A DNA stretch of 64,000 bases from Labyrinthula sp. Ha (GCA_015227615.1 JAALGZ010000007.1:1426001-1490000); one strand, 5' to 3'; counted from the stretch's first letter, positions 24,501 to 36,800 are shown. Numbers and translations: made by a program. Notes: generated from the sequence alone by a model not told the origin.

Positions 24501-27500
24501 TAAGAGAACGAATCGTGTAATAAATTCTGCCAATAATTAGGAATTTTTGCTTACGTAATTTTAAACCAAAGGGTGTTTCATGGGCAGAAATTGCGAAGTT
24601 TTAATGATGCTCTTGGAAAGAGGGTGTCTTGTATCATGATATCTGAAAACCTCCGGGAGAAGCCAACATTACTTCTAACCGGGTATTCACTGCCACATAT
24701 TAGTTCTTGTGACATTTTCTCATAACATGGTGGGAAACTGATGTTGGGTAAGGTATATGTTTCATTTTAACATAGTTGATGTAGACTAATCTGCTAAAAT
24801 GTGAACCCCAAGAAGAATTTTACATTCGATGACCATCATTCGGAATTGAGACTAATACAACTCCAGATATAACCTTGATAGCTCTAAGATACCATGATTA
24901 ATACTCAAAGAATCAAAAAATAAGTGCCAGGTGTCATGACATAGGATTCTATCCAAAAAAAATTCCATACTTTATTTAGGAAATAACATTAGTACACCTT
25001 TATGCTTAAGATAATATACCCTATAAAGAATGACAACGCCTAGCAAATAGTTCCCAATGTTGGATATATATATTGCCAGTATATATCTGCATTTGACAAA
25101 GGCTCTAAAAACCTTTTACGCTCTTAATTATCATATTACGACAGCTTCTACTGACTATCGCTATTTTGATTTCATATAAGGTATTTCACAAATACTAAGC
25201 TACTGTTGGTAAACCCGAATTTTGTGACATTGATCACATGGAATATATCAAGTTACATTGATGTAAGGTGCTTTTAATCTATGTATATGTACATATATTA
25301 ATGTGAAAACTCCAGTGGCTTAGGTTTCAGGGTTTTTTTAGTTCAGCTCGTGAATCCCGACTGTGGCTATGTAGTTTTTCTTATATAGTGTCTGAAAGGA
25401 AGATATAAAAAAAGATTGAAACTTATGTTTTAAATGTCAAAAAACCTCTTATCCCAATCATTCTACATTGAAATCAAATCATATGAAATTCTTAAATTAT
25501 CAAAACGAGCTCACATACCCCCAGCAAAAACTTCCTAGAGTACCTGGTGTCAAGGATGTTTGTTAGCAAATACTTGGAGGTTACTCAACCTATTGAAACT
25601 GTCTTACTTTATACTTTGTCCAGTTTATATTTAAGATCCTTTTTATTCCTTATCATCAAACGCTGAAGCAGAGCTCGCTTTGAAGTAAGGGCCTCTTTAC
25701 ATTTAGTCTATGATTATATATGGAACAAGTGGGCTAGAAAACAAAGGACCTTGGTGTTTGAATTTATGAACAAGAAGGTTCAACAAGGGATCTTACTATT
25801 AGAAATAATGCTTAGACTCAGTTAATTTACCAGTGATAGGGGCATTTGGTTATTTCTTTCATTTGAGCGGCTCTAATTATTTTCACATGGCAGCGAGGCA
25901 TCTCGAGTTTATTCCAGATGTTGAGCACTTATATTGTTCACATTGTGGCTTCATAGGGTAAGATGAATCATTTTTATCAACTGAACATAGTTGATTGGTA
26001 GCATTTTTGTGGTAGAACTAGCCGCAGAATTTGTTATTTTTCTCCACCATTGTGAACATTGATCTACTCTACCAAAGCAACAGTTGCTTTGAATATCGTT
26101 ATCAATTGGTGAGAATTTTACAGTTTAATTGAAGGTGGACTAGGTAAAGCTATGAATATAATACAGTGAATGAATCCCGGGGTTATATTTTTGACTGAGC
26201 CGCTTCCAGAGCATCTGGTTGATTGTTTCGCTTTGTATCTTATATGCTATTTGTACATGAGCTCTCTTCCAATTGCTTCACGAAATCAACTCTCCTGGAT
26301 TACGAGAACTCAGAAGGTTGGGAAAGATGATCCTTCCAAACTGAATTTAGTATTTGATAGCTCTATAATTGCTCTTCAGAGGGTATACAGAAATTAAGTT
26401 CTTTGTATTCGTAAACTGATATTTAGGTCTTTTTTAACTTGTCCACTGGTACTGGAAATGCAATCATGTTTCCATTTACTGCAGTTTGCTTGAGATCAGG
26501 TAAACCTCTTCACCATAATTATTTAAGGTTGAGTTTGACTTATGAATCGTTTATGAACAGATGTACTATCTACATTTATTACTGATTGGTTCTCTTAATG
26601 TACGGCTATTATGACGGATATCTTAAAATTAGTAAAAAGTGATGTTTAATCGAGGCCCATTGTACTGTGCTAAACTACCCGCCAAATTTATTTTATTTTT
26701 ATAGGGTGTGAAATAATTGTAAAATTAGTCACTGACTGCGTATGCAGCCTATTGCCGTGCTGCTATATTGACATAAAGACAGTGTTAAGATGTTTTCATA
26801 CCCTGTGAAAATAAAATAATTTTTGTGGGTCTCTTGGTCTGGTAAATGTGACCTAATTTCTTGTTGATAATCGAGGAGTTTGATAAAAAAATCAGAGTCA
26901 TTTGATATAATTTGCTACTCTAAGCCTATTATTTATAAGTTAAGAAATAATAATAATGGCAATTCCTATCAAACACAAAGAATATTTTTCTATTCTACTC
27001 AATGAACAATTTTGCAGGTAACAATGTTGTCTGTTAAGCTTATCAGCTAATCAAACTTGATGTTGCCAGGTTTCCACGCTATGCGCCTAAAGGTACTGAA
27101 GATAGTACAAGATGTACTTTCATATGTTTCTGTGTAAAGCAGGTTGAGAATGAAAGTTTTCCGGATTCCTGAAAGAAATTATACATTATGGGAATATCTT
27201 AGACAATTCCTTTGGTTGTTATTTCTGGAGCGTGGAATATTCACAGAAGCTGTTTTCATTCTGAATCAGCTTGAATAACACTGAAGCAGATTTGTATGCA
27301 GTAAATTTCTAGTTATATGTTTACGCGTAATGTAGTTCTGATTACTGCATCCTCCCGAGTTTCAAGCTAGCTACATGTAGTGGTTGTAGTCAAAAGATGT
27401 GATTTGTGGAGTTACAAGAACTTTTGGTGCGAAACAGCAGTTCACAGTTTTCTCAGTGAAAGAAAATAATAAGCAAGTTAATAACTATGTCAGAGATAGT

Positions 27501-28341
27501 TTCATTAATAAATTTCGTCTAATTAACTTCAAATATAATTTCACAAGATGGTCTGTCCAGTTTTCTTCTTGACCCAAATACCTTTAGAAAGTACTTCATA
27601 GGTGTGTGCAAAAGGTGTTATACTATCTGGAAAAGATTGTTAAATTGCTGCATATAACTTCTGCTGTACTGTAACGGCTTGATGTCAAGCGGGTTAATAT
27701 TTTTCTATTAACTCCTACACAGGTTCTCATTTTCAGCTGGCGTAGCTTCGATCGGTGCCCAATAGGCTTTTCGAAGTTAGCGATAATACTATTCTTGCAA
27801 ATTCTAAATGAATATCGGCTTAATTCCAAGAAACATTCCAAAATCGCGTATAAAGTCATACCAATTAGCAAATGTTGTCCACCGACTCGGCTTTGAATGT
27901 TAATACAGGGCAACGGCCACAGTATTTGTCAATATGAAGTGCACACGATTGATATTATAATCTTTCCGTGCCTTGAACTAGTTTTTAGAGAGTAAATAGT
28001 TAACTAAAAATTATAAAACCATATCTGTAAAGTTGAAAGAAATATAAAATAAGTGTCGAACATCAGAAACTTTAACTTTGGGCAGACTAGATCACTAGGG
28101 TTATTTAATTATATTATTTTGTTCTAGCTCTGTGAGGCCAAAAGGCTTTGCTTCTTATACTGATAAAAACAAAACAATTCCTTCATGTTATTAAGTATGA
28201 TTAGGTTTTACGCTCTGTTTTTCCTTTAACTTTAGGAATTTCCTGCTTCCATTATAGTCTCTCTCGTTTTCATGTTTCCTCTTCCATTATAGCTTATAAA
28301 CGTTTAAATTCCATATTTCGGTAATTTCTTAAAATGAACCG
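21543..28341. other. 6.8-kb gene desert
   Basis: No recognisable gene, RNA or transposon family. Short frames such as 24093-24311, 26170-26397 and 27623-27913 (minus) were read and show no convincing homology. Composition is AT-rich throughout, with local low-complexity runs. Confidence 0.55.
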
Positions 28342-31300
28342 ATGGAAACATTACAAATATTTTATATTGATCATTACCTGAGCAAAACAAAAGAAACGAA
28401 CACAACAGAGCCTGTTTTTAGAATATATGGAAGAAATGAAAAAAATAAATCTGTTCTAGTTCATATCCATGGGTATTTCCCTTACCTTTATATTCTTGTT
28501 CCCGAAAGCTTGAAAGAAAAAAATCTCAAGCCTTCTGAAATAACTGAAGAGATAAAACAACGAATAAATACTTTTTGGAATAGTTATATTTCTTCCAACT
28601 CTAACACCATTCATACAGTTCATATTGTACACAAAGTATCTTTTGTTTATAAAACAAATTTTTATGGATATAATCCTCATAAACAACGATATCTAAAAAT
28701 ATTTCTTTCTAATCCTGGTTGCATTAAACCAATTGGAAATGCATTTATCGAAGGGAAAGTATTTGAACAAAAAATTCAACCTTTTGAAACTCATATTAGT
28801 TTTCAAACACATTTTTTATCTGATTTAGAATTGAGCGGAATGGGAACTATATCTCTAAGAAAGTACCACAAGCTTGTGAAATTAGACAAAAGTTGTGTTT
28901 CAAAGTTAGAGCTAGAAGAATTTTCGTCAATTTTTGGTGTACAAAAAGAATTTAAATCTTCTCTTTCTTGTGACTTTGAAATTTCTTGTCAAGTAAAAGA
29001 CATCCTTGTGCACAAGAGTAATAAAGAGAATGTTGTCATTCCTAGTTTAAGTCCTTGGTTGAAACAAGTAAGAAGGTACGAAACATTAGTAGGAACAAAA
29101 TCTCCTTCCCCGACACATTGCAGAGAAGACTTATTTTTTGAGAATGAGGCGTCCAAAGAATATAAACAACTTTTGCATAATTGGCTTGAGGATGATAAAC
29201 TTGATGATGACACTCAAACTCAGGTTTCTCAGAATGTGCTTCCAAGAAAGGCAGATGAGGAAGAAAAAACAAGTCAAAATTTATCCCAAGAAATGGTGGA
29301 TGTGTTAAATTTTTGGCAGTCTGAAGTGGGGAAATCTGATTTTAGTTCGACTCAGAATAATGAGTCAGAAGATGAGGGTTCTGATTCAGATGGAAGCCAA
29401 TTTGTAGAGGCAGTTAGAAATTCCTGGATAACCATGTCTCAACCTGCTTCTCTATTTACTGCAGATGAAACTGAAGCATTTGTTGTTGAACAAAAAAAAA
29501 ATAAAAAGAGAAAAAAATTTGTACCCGAGATAGAACAAATTCATGAAAGGCCTTTTTTCTCCAAGAAGAATGATTTTTTGAGAAACCAGAAATCGACGAG
29601 ATTGCAAACTACAAGTATTGTAAGAGAGGGAGATACTTATTTTATGCCACCAAAGTATAAGAAAACACTTCCTGATCCCAATGGTCAGATAAAGACCGAG
29701 AAAACTAATCCTAGGAGGCTAAAAGAAAAAGATGTCGGTTTTCTTCCAACGCAGGATTTTGTATCATCACACGGATCTTTTGCGATTGATGCTCAAGAAG
29801 CTTTTAGATCCGAACAAAATTTTCTCTGGAGAGTTTTAGTGTTTGAACTTTTTGCCCGTTCCCAAAATGGACAAATGCCTAATGTTTTCAAAGATCCTAT
29901 TCTTGCTTTGGCTATGAGAATAGTTGATATTAAGTCAAATGAAGTAGCAAAAGATGAAAGGCAAACTTTTGTAGTGGGTCAAAATGTCAATAGTGAGTAT
30001 GATCTACTGACCAAATTTGGAAAATATGTTGAAGAGAAGGATCCAGATTTTATTTTATCGTATGAAATGCAAAAACATGGATTAGGATACATTCTCAGAA
30101 GAGCGGAAAGAGTTGGAATAAAAAACTATTATAGAAAGTTATCACGGGCAGTTTTTGGGCAACAAGATCGAAGGCATTTAAATGATAGTTGGGGTGCCAC
30201 AACCCAAAGTGAGTTTTGGCTAACTGGAAGATATATTCTTAATCTTTGGCGAATTGTTCGTAAGAATGTAACTCTTCGGATATATACTTTAGAAAATGTA
30301 TATCAGGAACTGCTCAAGAAACCCCTTCCTTATTATTCTCCTTCAACAATCCAGATGTGGTTTAATAGAAAAGAGGATATTCATCAAGTAATAGAACATC
30401 TATTTAGAAGAATTGAAGGTGTATATTCCATCCTTGACCATCTAGATCTGCTTATACGAACCTCTGAGATGTCGCGTTTTATTGGATGTGATTTTCATTC
30501 GACACTAACAAGGGGTAGTCAATACCGCGTAGAGTCCATTCTAATCCGAATTTGCAAAGCAAAAGGTTTCCTCTGTCCATCAGCTAGCAAGGAGCAAGTT
30601 AAAGGACAACCTGCTTTAGAAGAAATAGCCTTAACCTTAGAACCTAAATCAAGGCATTATGTTGATCCAGTCGCAGTGTTTGATTTCAGATCTCTTTATC
30701 CTTCAGTAATCATAGCTTATAACCTATGCTTTTCTACATTTGTAGGAAAACTAAGGAACAGAAGATCATCAAAAGGATGCTTTTATGAACAACTTGGGTT
30801 TGTAAACCCGTACACTTATCTTTCTCGAGAAGAGATTAACATTCTATGGGATGCAGATGGCTTGTATATAACACCAACTGGTTCTGTATTTGTTTCCAAA
30901 AGTATTCGAGAAGGAATTCTTCCTGCCATGTTGAAAGAAATATTAGAGACTAGAATCAAAGTAAAATATGCTATGAAAGGGTTTCATAAGAATAAGAATA
31001 AATTAAGTGCTGCCTTATACCGAGTTTTGGATGCAAGGCAGTATGCTCTTAAAATGATAGCGAATGTTACATATGGGTTTACTGCTGCCTCCTTTTCAGG
31101 TAGGATGCCATGTGCTGAACTTGCTGATACGATTGTTCGTCTTTCGAGGGAGTCTCTTCAGAAATGCATTGATACTATTATGTTAAAGAAATTGCCCCGG
31201 TGGAAAACATTTGAAGTAGTCTATGGGGATACTGATTCTTTATTCGTATTGATGAAGTACAAGACAATGAGTGAAGCATTTTTATTTTCCGAAGATATTG

Positions 31301-32298
31301 CAGAAACACTTTCTGTTTTTTTTCCGCCTCCAATGAAGTTGCAATTTGAAAAAGTTTATGAGCAATGCTTTCTTTTGGCGAAGAAAAGATACATTGGTGC
31401 TATTTTTGAATCTAAAAGAGAATGGGAAAAATACAAAGAGCACTCAATAAAGCTAAAGCTTGAGGCTAAGGGTGTTGAAATTATTCGCAGGGATAATTGT
31501 AGGTTAGTGTCTGTTATGATGGAAAAACTTTGTCTCGTGCTTTTTGCAAAAAAAGATATAAGTTTAGTACAGGAAGAATTTCAAGACTATGTACGCAAAA
31601 TGTTTCATGGAGAAATTCCGGTTATGGAGTTTGTAATTTCCTCAAAGGTCAGGTTGTTGTTTAACTTGAGAACCCAAAAAGTTCAATCCATGTACAAAGC
31701 AGAATTACCCCCACCTTCTGCGATTGTTGCATTAAAGGAACTCACTAAAGATCGAAACAACTATCCTTTATATAAGTCAAGAGTTCCTTATGTTGTAATA
31801 TCAGATCTAGAATCAACACGTTTAGCCGATAAAGTTGAGTATCCAAAGTTTGATTCTAAAGTAAACTTTGTTTACTACATGGAACACATAATCCTGCCGA
31901 GTTTAGCAAGAATATTTGATATTGTAGGTGCTGATGTCTATATTTGGTGGCAAAGTCGGAGAAACTTACCCCAAACTATCCCAATGGCTTTAAATACTGT
32001 GGAGCATCGAACAACACGAATATTCAAGTACTTATTGAGTTCAACTTGCAGTTTATGTAGAAAACCAACAAATGAGGAAGTGTGCACTGGTTGTTTGCCA
32101 AAGAATAGTGATATAAAGCGAAGACAAGCTGTAAGATATGCTCTTCAGTTAAAGAAGAGTACATTAGAAAATGAGTACCTCCGTTTCTACAAGTTCTGTA
32201 ATACCTTTTGTGCAGTTCGATATGGTACTCTCTGTTCCAACAGTGACTGTACAATTTATTATAGAAGAAAATCTTCAGAAAATCAGGTGGCTTGGTAA
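28342..32298 (+). CDS. REV3: DNA polymerase zeta catalytic subunit
   Basis: An intronless 1318-residue B-family polymerase. The N-terminal VHIHGYFPYLYILVPE block (about 41-56) is typical of REV3. A polar, acidic, low-conservation insert spans roughly 210-480. The exonuclease-like domain reads DPDFILSYEMQKHGLGYILRR (about 566-586), lacking the proofreading carboxylate pattern, as in other REV3 proteins. Polymerase motifs are intact: A, DFRSLYPSV (about 781); B, KMIANVTYG (about 904); C, YGDTDS (about 961). Two C-terminal cysteine clusters follow: CSLCRKPTNEEVCTGC (CysA, zinc type, about 1236) and CNTFCAVRYGTLCSNSDC (CysB, the iron-sulfur and accessory-subunit site, about 1286). It performs translesion synthesis with REV7. 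It is shorter than yeast Rev3 (1504) and far shorter than human REV3L. Confidence 0.94.
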   Translation: METLQIFYIDHYLSKTKETNTTEPVFRIYGRNEKNKSVLVHIHGYFPYLYILVPESLKEKNLKPSEITEEIKQRINTFWNSYISSNSNTIHTVHIVHKVSFVYKTNFYGYNPHKQRYLKIFLSNPGCIKPIGNAFIEGKVFEQKIQPFETHISFQTHFLSDLELSGMGTISLRKYHKLVKLDKSCVSKLELEEFSSIFGVQKEFKSSLSCDFEISCQVKDILVHKSNKENVVIPSLSPWLKQVRRYETLVGTKSPSPTHCREDLFFENEASKEYKQLLHNWLEDDKLDDDTQTQVSQNVLPRKADEEEKTSQNLSQEMVDVLNFWQSEVGKSDFSSTQNNESEDEGSDSDGSQFVEAVRNSWITMSQPASLFTADETEAFVVEQKKNKKRKKFVPEIEQIHERPFFSKKNDFLRNQKSTRLQTTSIVREGDTYFMPPKYKKTLPDPNGQIKTEKTNPRRLKEKDVGFLPTQDFVSSHGSFAIDAQEAFRSEQNFLWRVLVFELFARSQNGQMPNVFKDPILALAMRIVDIKSNEVAKDERQTFVVGQNVNSEYDLLTKFGKYVEEKDPDFILSYEMQKHGLGYILRRAERVGIKNYYRKLSRAVFGQQDRRHLNDSWGATTQSEFWLTGRYILNLWRIVRKNVTLRIYTLENVYQELLKKPLPYYSPSTIQMWFNRKEDIHQVIEHLFRRIEGVYSILDHLDLLIRTSEMSRFIGCDFHSTLTRGSQYRVESILIRICKAKGFLCPSASKEQVKGQPALEEIALTLEPKSRHYVDPVAVFDFRSLYPSVIIAYNLCFSTFVGKLRNRRSSKGCFYEQLGFVNPYTYLSREEINILWDADGLYITPTGSVFVSKSIREGILPAMLKEILETRIKVKYAMKGFHKNKNKLSAALYRVLDARQYALKMIANVTYGFTAASFSGRMPCAELADTIVRLSRESLQKCIDTIMLKKLPRWKTFEVVYGDTDSLFVLMKYKTMSEAFLFSEDIAETLSVFFPPPMKLQFEKVYEQCFLLAKKRYIGAIFESKREWEKYKEHSIKLKLEAKGVEIIRRDNCRLVSVMMEKLCLVLFAKKDISLVQEEFQDYVRKMFHGEIPVMEFVISSKVRLLFNLRTQKVQSMYKAELPPPSAIVALKELTKDRNNYPLYKSRVPYVVISDLESTRLADKVEYPKFDSKVNFVYYMEHIILPSLARIFDIVGADVYIWWQSRRNLPQTIPMALNTVEHRTTRIFKYLLSSTCSLCRKPTNEEVCTGCLPKNSDIKRRQAVRYALQLKKSTLENEYLRFYKFCNTFCAVRYGTLCSNSDCTIYYRRKSSENQVAW

Positions 32299-33949
32299 TG
32301 TTTTTCCGAACTTAATGCAATTTGCTGGATTATTCTGCTTTGTTGAATATTCCACAATACTATTATGTCCTCTCTATACCCGTCTCTACACTTGAGGATT
32401 TCCCTTTGTTCTTACCAGACAAGAGTACCATGCCACTTGAGAAATTTGTTTACTCTTCCCTGTACAGTGTACGGTACTAGTTTCTAATTACAAACTGAAA
32501 AATTTTCAGATTCCAACTTGTTACTTAAGGTTGCAAGATTAATTCCATAAAAGCATAAGAAAAAGGTTTCTTAAATTGCCTAATCTCTTAAAAGGATAAT
32601 CTCCGTTTAATTTAAACGTAGTCCCGGTGTTCTATGGAACAAAGTATTCAGTAGAAAAGAGAAATGGAGGGCAGTTCACCAAATTATTGTGCAATTATAA
32701 CCTAAAGACAACTCCTCAGATAGAGCTCTTGTGCCCAGATACGGTTAAATTACCGATATATAATTATGAAAGACTTAATGACACCTAATCTGGACATTGT
32801 ACACGGATTTGCACAAGTGACGTTTGAGACACTCTTGCTTCATATAATCTTTTACCCGGGTTATTTCGATTTGTTGTAACAATGTCAAAATTAGGAAAAC
32901 CTAACTTATTCCCTTTATAGATCCTATAAAAAAATTGCTCGTAAATTCGGGCACTCGTTAAGAGGCTTGTTCACTCTGAATTCTAGCTAAGGTTCTTAAC
33001 AAGTTTTACAGCACTTTCCAATCGGATAGTGCTACAGTTGCAAATCCAAATGCTCTCTTTCAGAGTTCTAATTATTTGTTAAGAGACTGTACTAAAATAT
33101 TATTTACATGCAAAGGGATGGTATTAACATGTTGGAAGATCAGTCAATATATTAAAATTCACGAAGTCAAATAATTTTAATTTTCAATTACCTTTTCAGA
33201 AGTCTAAACAATAAGCTTGTTGGGTAGTTACTATTTCCTAGAATGCTAAGAGTGAGTTTCCTAGACTTTCCTTCGGTTGAAAATTTTGCAAGATAGGTAA
33301 GAATACCGAAACTTTACTTCTTGTTTTTGACAATAAAACTTTTAAATATGTTCCTTATGTCTCATCGAAGCGAGATTCTATCTTTTTAAGAAACGTTAGG
33401 ATAGTTAGCATAACTTATAGTTAGATCTAGCTGTTCATTATACCTCCACACTGGCAGCCTTGCACACATAATTACTAATTATTAAGCTATGCAATGGCTG
33501 TAGCGGTTGATGAAAACTCGTTTCCTGATTTTAAGGAGCAATATAAACTCTTCCAAAGGGTTCGTCTGTAGCTCAAACAGAGATTTCCTACAGTGCATTA
33601 GGTTTTCCAGCTATGTGCTGGTACTACTGCTGCTTACCAGTTGGAGTTAATTTATTGTTAATTAATCAGTAATTCTTTTAATTACATTTTTCTTATTTAT
33701 ATTTAATATTACGTTTAGAAGGGTTCTGGGTTATAGATGACAATCGATTATGAACACCAAAACGGGGCAAATGGCCCTGGGCCAGCTGATCAAAAATATT
33801 TCATTGTTCTACCGTCTAAAAACCTCCAAACAAAGGGTCGTATGGTCCAACCCTATGTTAGTACCGACTACCGAGTCATCAATAGACTAAGTTGCCATTT
33901 CATCAAGGTCTTCATCTGGTGCCAAAGCGAGTTATTCTTTTTTTGGTTA
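32299..33949. other. intergenic, no gene seen
   Basis: AT-rich. A 92-codon frame at 33737-34015 has no recognisable similarity. A TGGCCC-T-GGGCCA inverted repeat lies at 33772-33784, and ATGGCCC-type motifs recur near 36598 and 36657, so the outer end of the MULE may reach this far. Confidence 0.45.
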
Positions 33950-34035
33950 TTTGGATCAAGATCACATGGCGGGTATTACTTTTATTACACGCGGAAATCT
34001 ATTGGCCAATTTTGAAATGATCAATTAAGGCATAT
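33950..34035. repeat. candidate terminal inverted repeat of MULE copy 2, left
   Basis: AATTAAGGCAT at 34023-34033 is the exact reverse complement of 36700-36710. Outward from it, sequences resembling each other in inverted order continue (TTCAAAATTGGC versus TTCAACAATGGC), and TATTACACGCG occurs near both ends (33983-33993 and 36770-36780). The repeats are diverged and the exact ends are not resolved. Confidence 0.3.
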
Positions 34036-34194
34036 TAAATCCAGAAAGTACAATCCAACAATCAACAAATGCACAAGAAAAGACGATCAAAGGATCGCGA
34101 CCTTCAAAAGAGGTTTAAAAAGAGCGTGAGAGGCACTGCATGCCTCTCCCTGCTTATGAATAAGCTTTTTTATTTTTTTTATTTCTTAGGTTTA

Positions 34195-34460
34195 TGTAAA
34201 AAGCAACGAAAAACAATATGAAGTCAAAATGAAAACAATGCGAAAAAGAAAAAGGATGCAAGTTTTAGAAAAAAAGAATATGAAAAAGAAAAATGTTGTA
34301 AATTTTAGAGAAAAAGAATGAAAACATGAATCCAAGTTTTACAAAAACAGAATGAAAATACTAATCCAAATTTTAGAAAAAAGGTACAAATTGATTCAAA
34401 ATAAAAATGCAAACTCAATCAAAATATCAATGCAAATTCATTCAAATTAAAAATGCGAAA
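34195..34460. repeat. degenerate low-complexity repeats
   Basis: Units built on AAATTTTAGAAAAA, AATGAAAA and ATGCAAA-TTCAA recur with variable spacing, giving an A-rich degenerate tandem array next to the 3' end of the MULE coding region. Confidence 0.5.
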
Positions 34461-34496
34461 ACTTAGTTGATGATTGAACCTCGCTTAGTACTTAAG

Positions 34497-36545
34497 TTAC
34501 TGGCTGAGTGAGGAAAAATCTAATCTACTCGGGCTTACGGCCTGGGTAGTGCGGGTTTTCCTCTGGCGCTTCCTGGGGGATTCAAAAGTCACAACGGTGT
34601 CATCTGAGACGCGCTGTAGCTGTGCAAAATTTCCATCAGAATTATTTTGCAATGCGCGTCTCATTTTTCTCACCGTTGCAAAGACTTTCCTCCATCCTTC
34701 GTCTGAATGTTTTGCTTCTTCTGCAAGGAACTTGCATTCAGCGAGGAGACGGGAGTACTTAGCTTTGGCACTTTTAGGAACCGCTTTCATCTCTAGACCT
34801 GCAACTTTAACTTTGAACTCGATCCCTTTTGTCTCAGATGTTCTTACTCTTCCCAGCTCTTTTACCGCCACTTGGTACAATGGACGCTCTTGGTACCTCC
34901 ATCTAGGAAGTAGATTACCTGGATTTATAAATTCTTCTCTTCTTTTGTCACACACCCTTGCAAAATGCCTGCAGGGGAGGTGATGATTTTGCCATGTGGC
35001 ACATGTGCACTTAGGCACAACATCATTTTTAGTTTTTTTACTGTTAGAAGATGTGTTCTTCTAACTCTAGCTGTATAATCAATAAAAATGTGCTTGTTTG
35101 GCTGATTTTCCTGTTGAATCCAGCAACTGTGTATTAATTTTAGCTCCAACAACATCAAATCTTCAACTTATTTGCAAACTTTAACATCTTTTTTTTAATT
35201 AATTTTTTTTGATTTTTTCTAAAGTAGTGTTTAGCTACAGGTAAACAACTGTTTTCTGATGTTTAACTAAATCATCTAAAGTCCAACTTTTTAAATTTTG
35301 CTTCATTCCTCTTCCTTTTAACTTTGAATGAAAGGATTCTACTCTTTGTATTGCTCGATGAGCAAACGCTAAAAATTCTTTAGTATGACTTCAACAAACA
35401 ATTTTTTTATCTTTCTCTAAAGACTTTAAATATTTTTGCTGAGCAGGTTCTGTAAACTTTTCCATCATCTCTTTAAAAGAATTGTCTAAAGCTCTAAGAT
35501 TTGGAAAGGATCCTGTAATAATTTAAGCGAATTCTTTTCTAAATTCAACTAAATCTGAGCCTTTAAGACCTTTAGCTGCTTCAGAAAAGGTTGCTGCAAG
35601 ATGTTTTAAGCAACGAATGTGCTTAGCTCCACAACTTTTAGCTACTTTAGCCAGTGCAGGACTACCATCTGACATCATTACCTCAGCTTTGTTAAGATTA
35701 AGCTCTTCTAGCCCACGTTTCACATCGTTTCAGTTCTCATTTTCCATCATCGTTCACCCAAAATTGATTGTTCTTAAGAAACAATCAACTCCTACAGGGA
35801 ACATAGCAACAAGACGATATCTTGTAAGTCCATGTGTAGTGTCGATTTGAATTGAATCATCGTAAAGTTCAGCTAATTTCAATTAAAGAGCCTTTTGAAA
35901 CGTAGCTCCAGTTAAAATTGAACCATGATTGAAGTTTAAATTGAAAGATCCGCCTCTGAAAATGCATTTATTTCCACTATTCATTAATTTAACAAGATTA
36001 GTATCTTTAGAATTAGAATTATTTTCTTTAGCTTTGTTCATTTCACGTCTAATTAATCGTTTTGAGAGCAAAACTCCTGGAAATGAGCGATGTAAAGCAA
36101 TCACAGCTGCTGAAGTGTTAGTTTCAGCAATGCCTAGAGTTTGAATAAACTGAAATGCCTCTGCTGTTAATTGTTGATTTTTTTTTATATTTCGAAAAGC
36201 TTTAACGTCATGCTCGGTGTGATTTAGCTCAATCACGTTAAGAAAATACTTCATTTTCGTTGAATCAAAGTTAAGATTAACTTCAAATTGACAATTTTTA
36301 GAAGAGCTACACTGAATGACACAGCGTTTCAATTCTCTTTTGTCCATTCCAAATTTAACTTTACAGATTTCTGGAGAAAAAAATACTGATGTTTTCTTGA
36401 ACCATTTAAAGCGACCGTTTACAACCGTTGAAACGTACAGAAACATCTCGTCTTTTGTGACAGCTTTAAAATGTTCCCATACCTCTAGCTCTGCTGTTTT
36501 TGGAACGTTTCTGTGTCTTTTCCCGAAGTTTGGATGTCCTCATTA
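34497..36545 (-). mobile_element. Mutator-like (MULE) transposase relic, copy 2
   Basis: Read on the minus strand from 36545. The order is an N-terminal domain with a CVIQCSSSKNCQFEVN...HTEHD signature (35883-36446; WRKY/GCM1- or FLYWCH-like zinc finger of MULE proteins), then AEVMMSDGSPALAKVA...IRCLKHLAATF (35523-35723; MULE transposase core), a VESFHSKLKG and SWTLDDLVKHQ block (35220-35400), and a SWIM zinc finger CTCATWQNHHLPCRHFARV (about 34955-35010) with a basic tail to 34497. A few in-frame stops and frame changes interrupt the middle (for example a TAA at about 35523 and a TGA near 35390), so it is not functional as it stands. It is much better preserved than copy 1. Candidate inverted repeats flank it. 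Confidence 0.82.
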
Positions 36546-36698
36546 CTGTTCTCCTTTTTTTTCATTTTTTGCTCTTTCGTTTTTTCTGGTTTTGGACCAA
36601 ATGGCCCACTTTTCCTCTCCGCCTCCTCCAAACTTTCGTAAGGTATGATTTTTGGCTATATGGCCCAAATTTGAAACCCTGAAATCATAAATGTCATT

Positions 36699-36800
36699 AA
36701 TGCCTTAATTTCAACAATGGCATAGGTGGCCATTCAAACTAAAATTCTACCAATCACATGCCGAGTGTATATTACACGCGTGTAAGAAAGGCGGATTCCG
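36699..36800. repeat. candidate terminal inverted repeat of MULE copy 2, right
   Basis: ATGCCTTAATT at 36700-36710 is the reverse complement of 34023-34033. Further out, TATTACACGCGTGTAA (from about 36770) is itself palindromic and shares TATTACACGCG with the left side. Confidence 0.3.

Noticed and set aside
27623-27913. Minus-strand frame with KPIGHRSK and SRYSTAE, faintly like a retroelement RNase H start
   Set aside because: The residues around these motifs do not follow the family order, and nothing else from a retroelement lies nearby. Treated as chance.
33737-34015. A 92-codon plus-strand frame beside the MULE
   Set aside because: No family similarity; it runs through the candidate inverted repeat region and looks like a chance frame.
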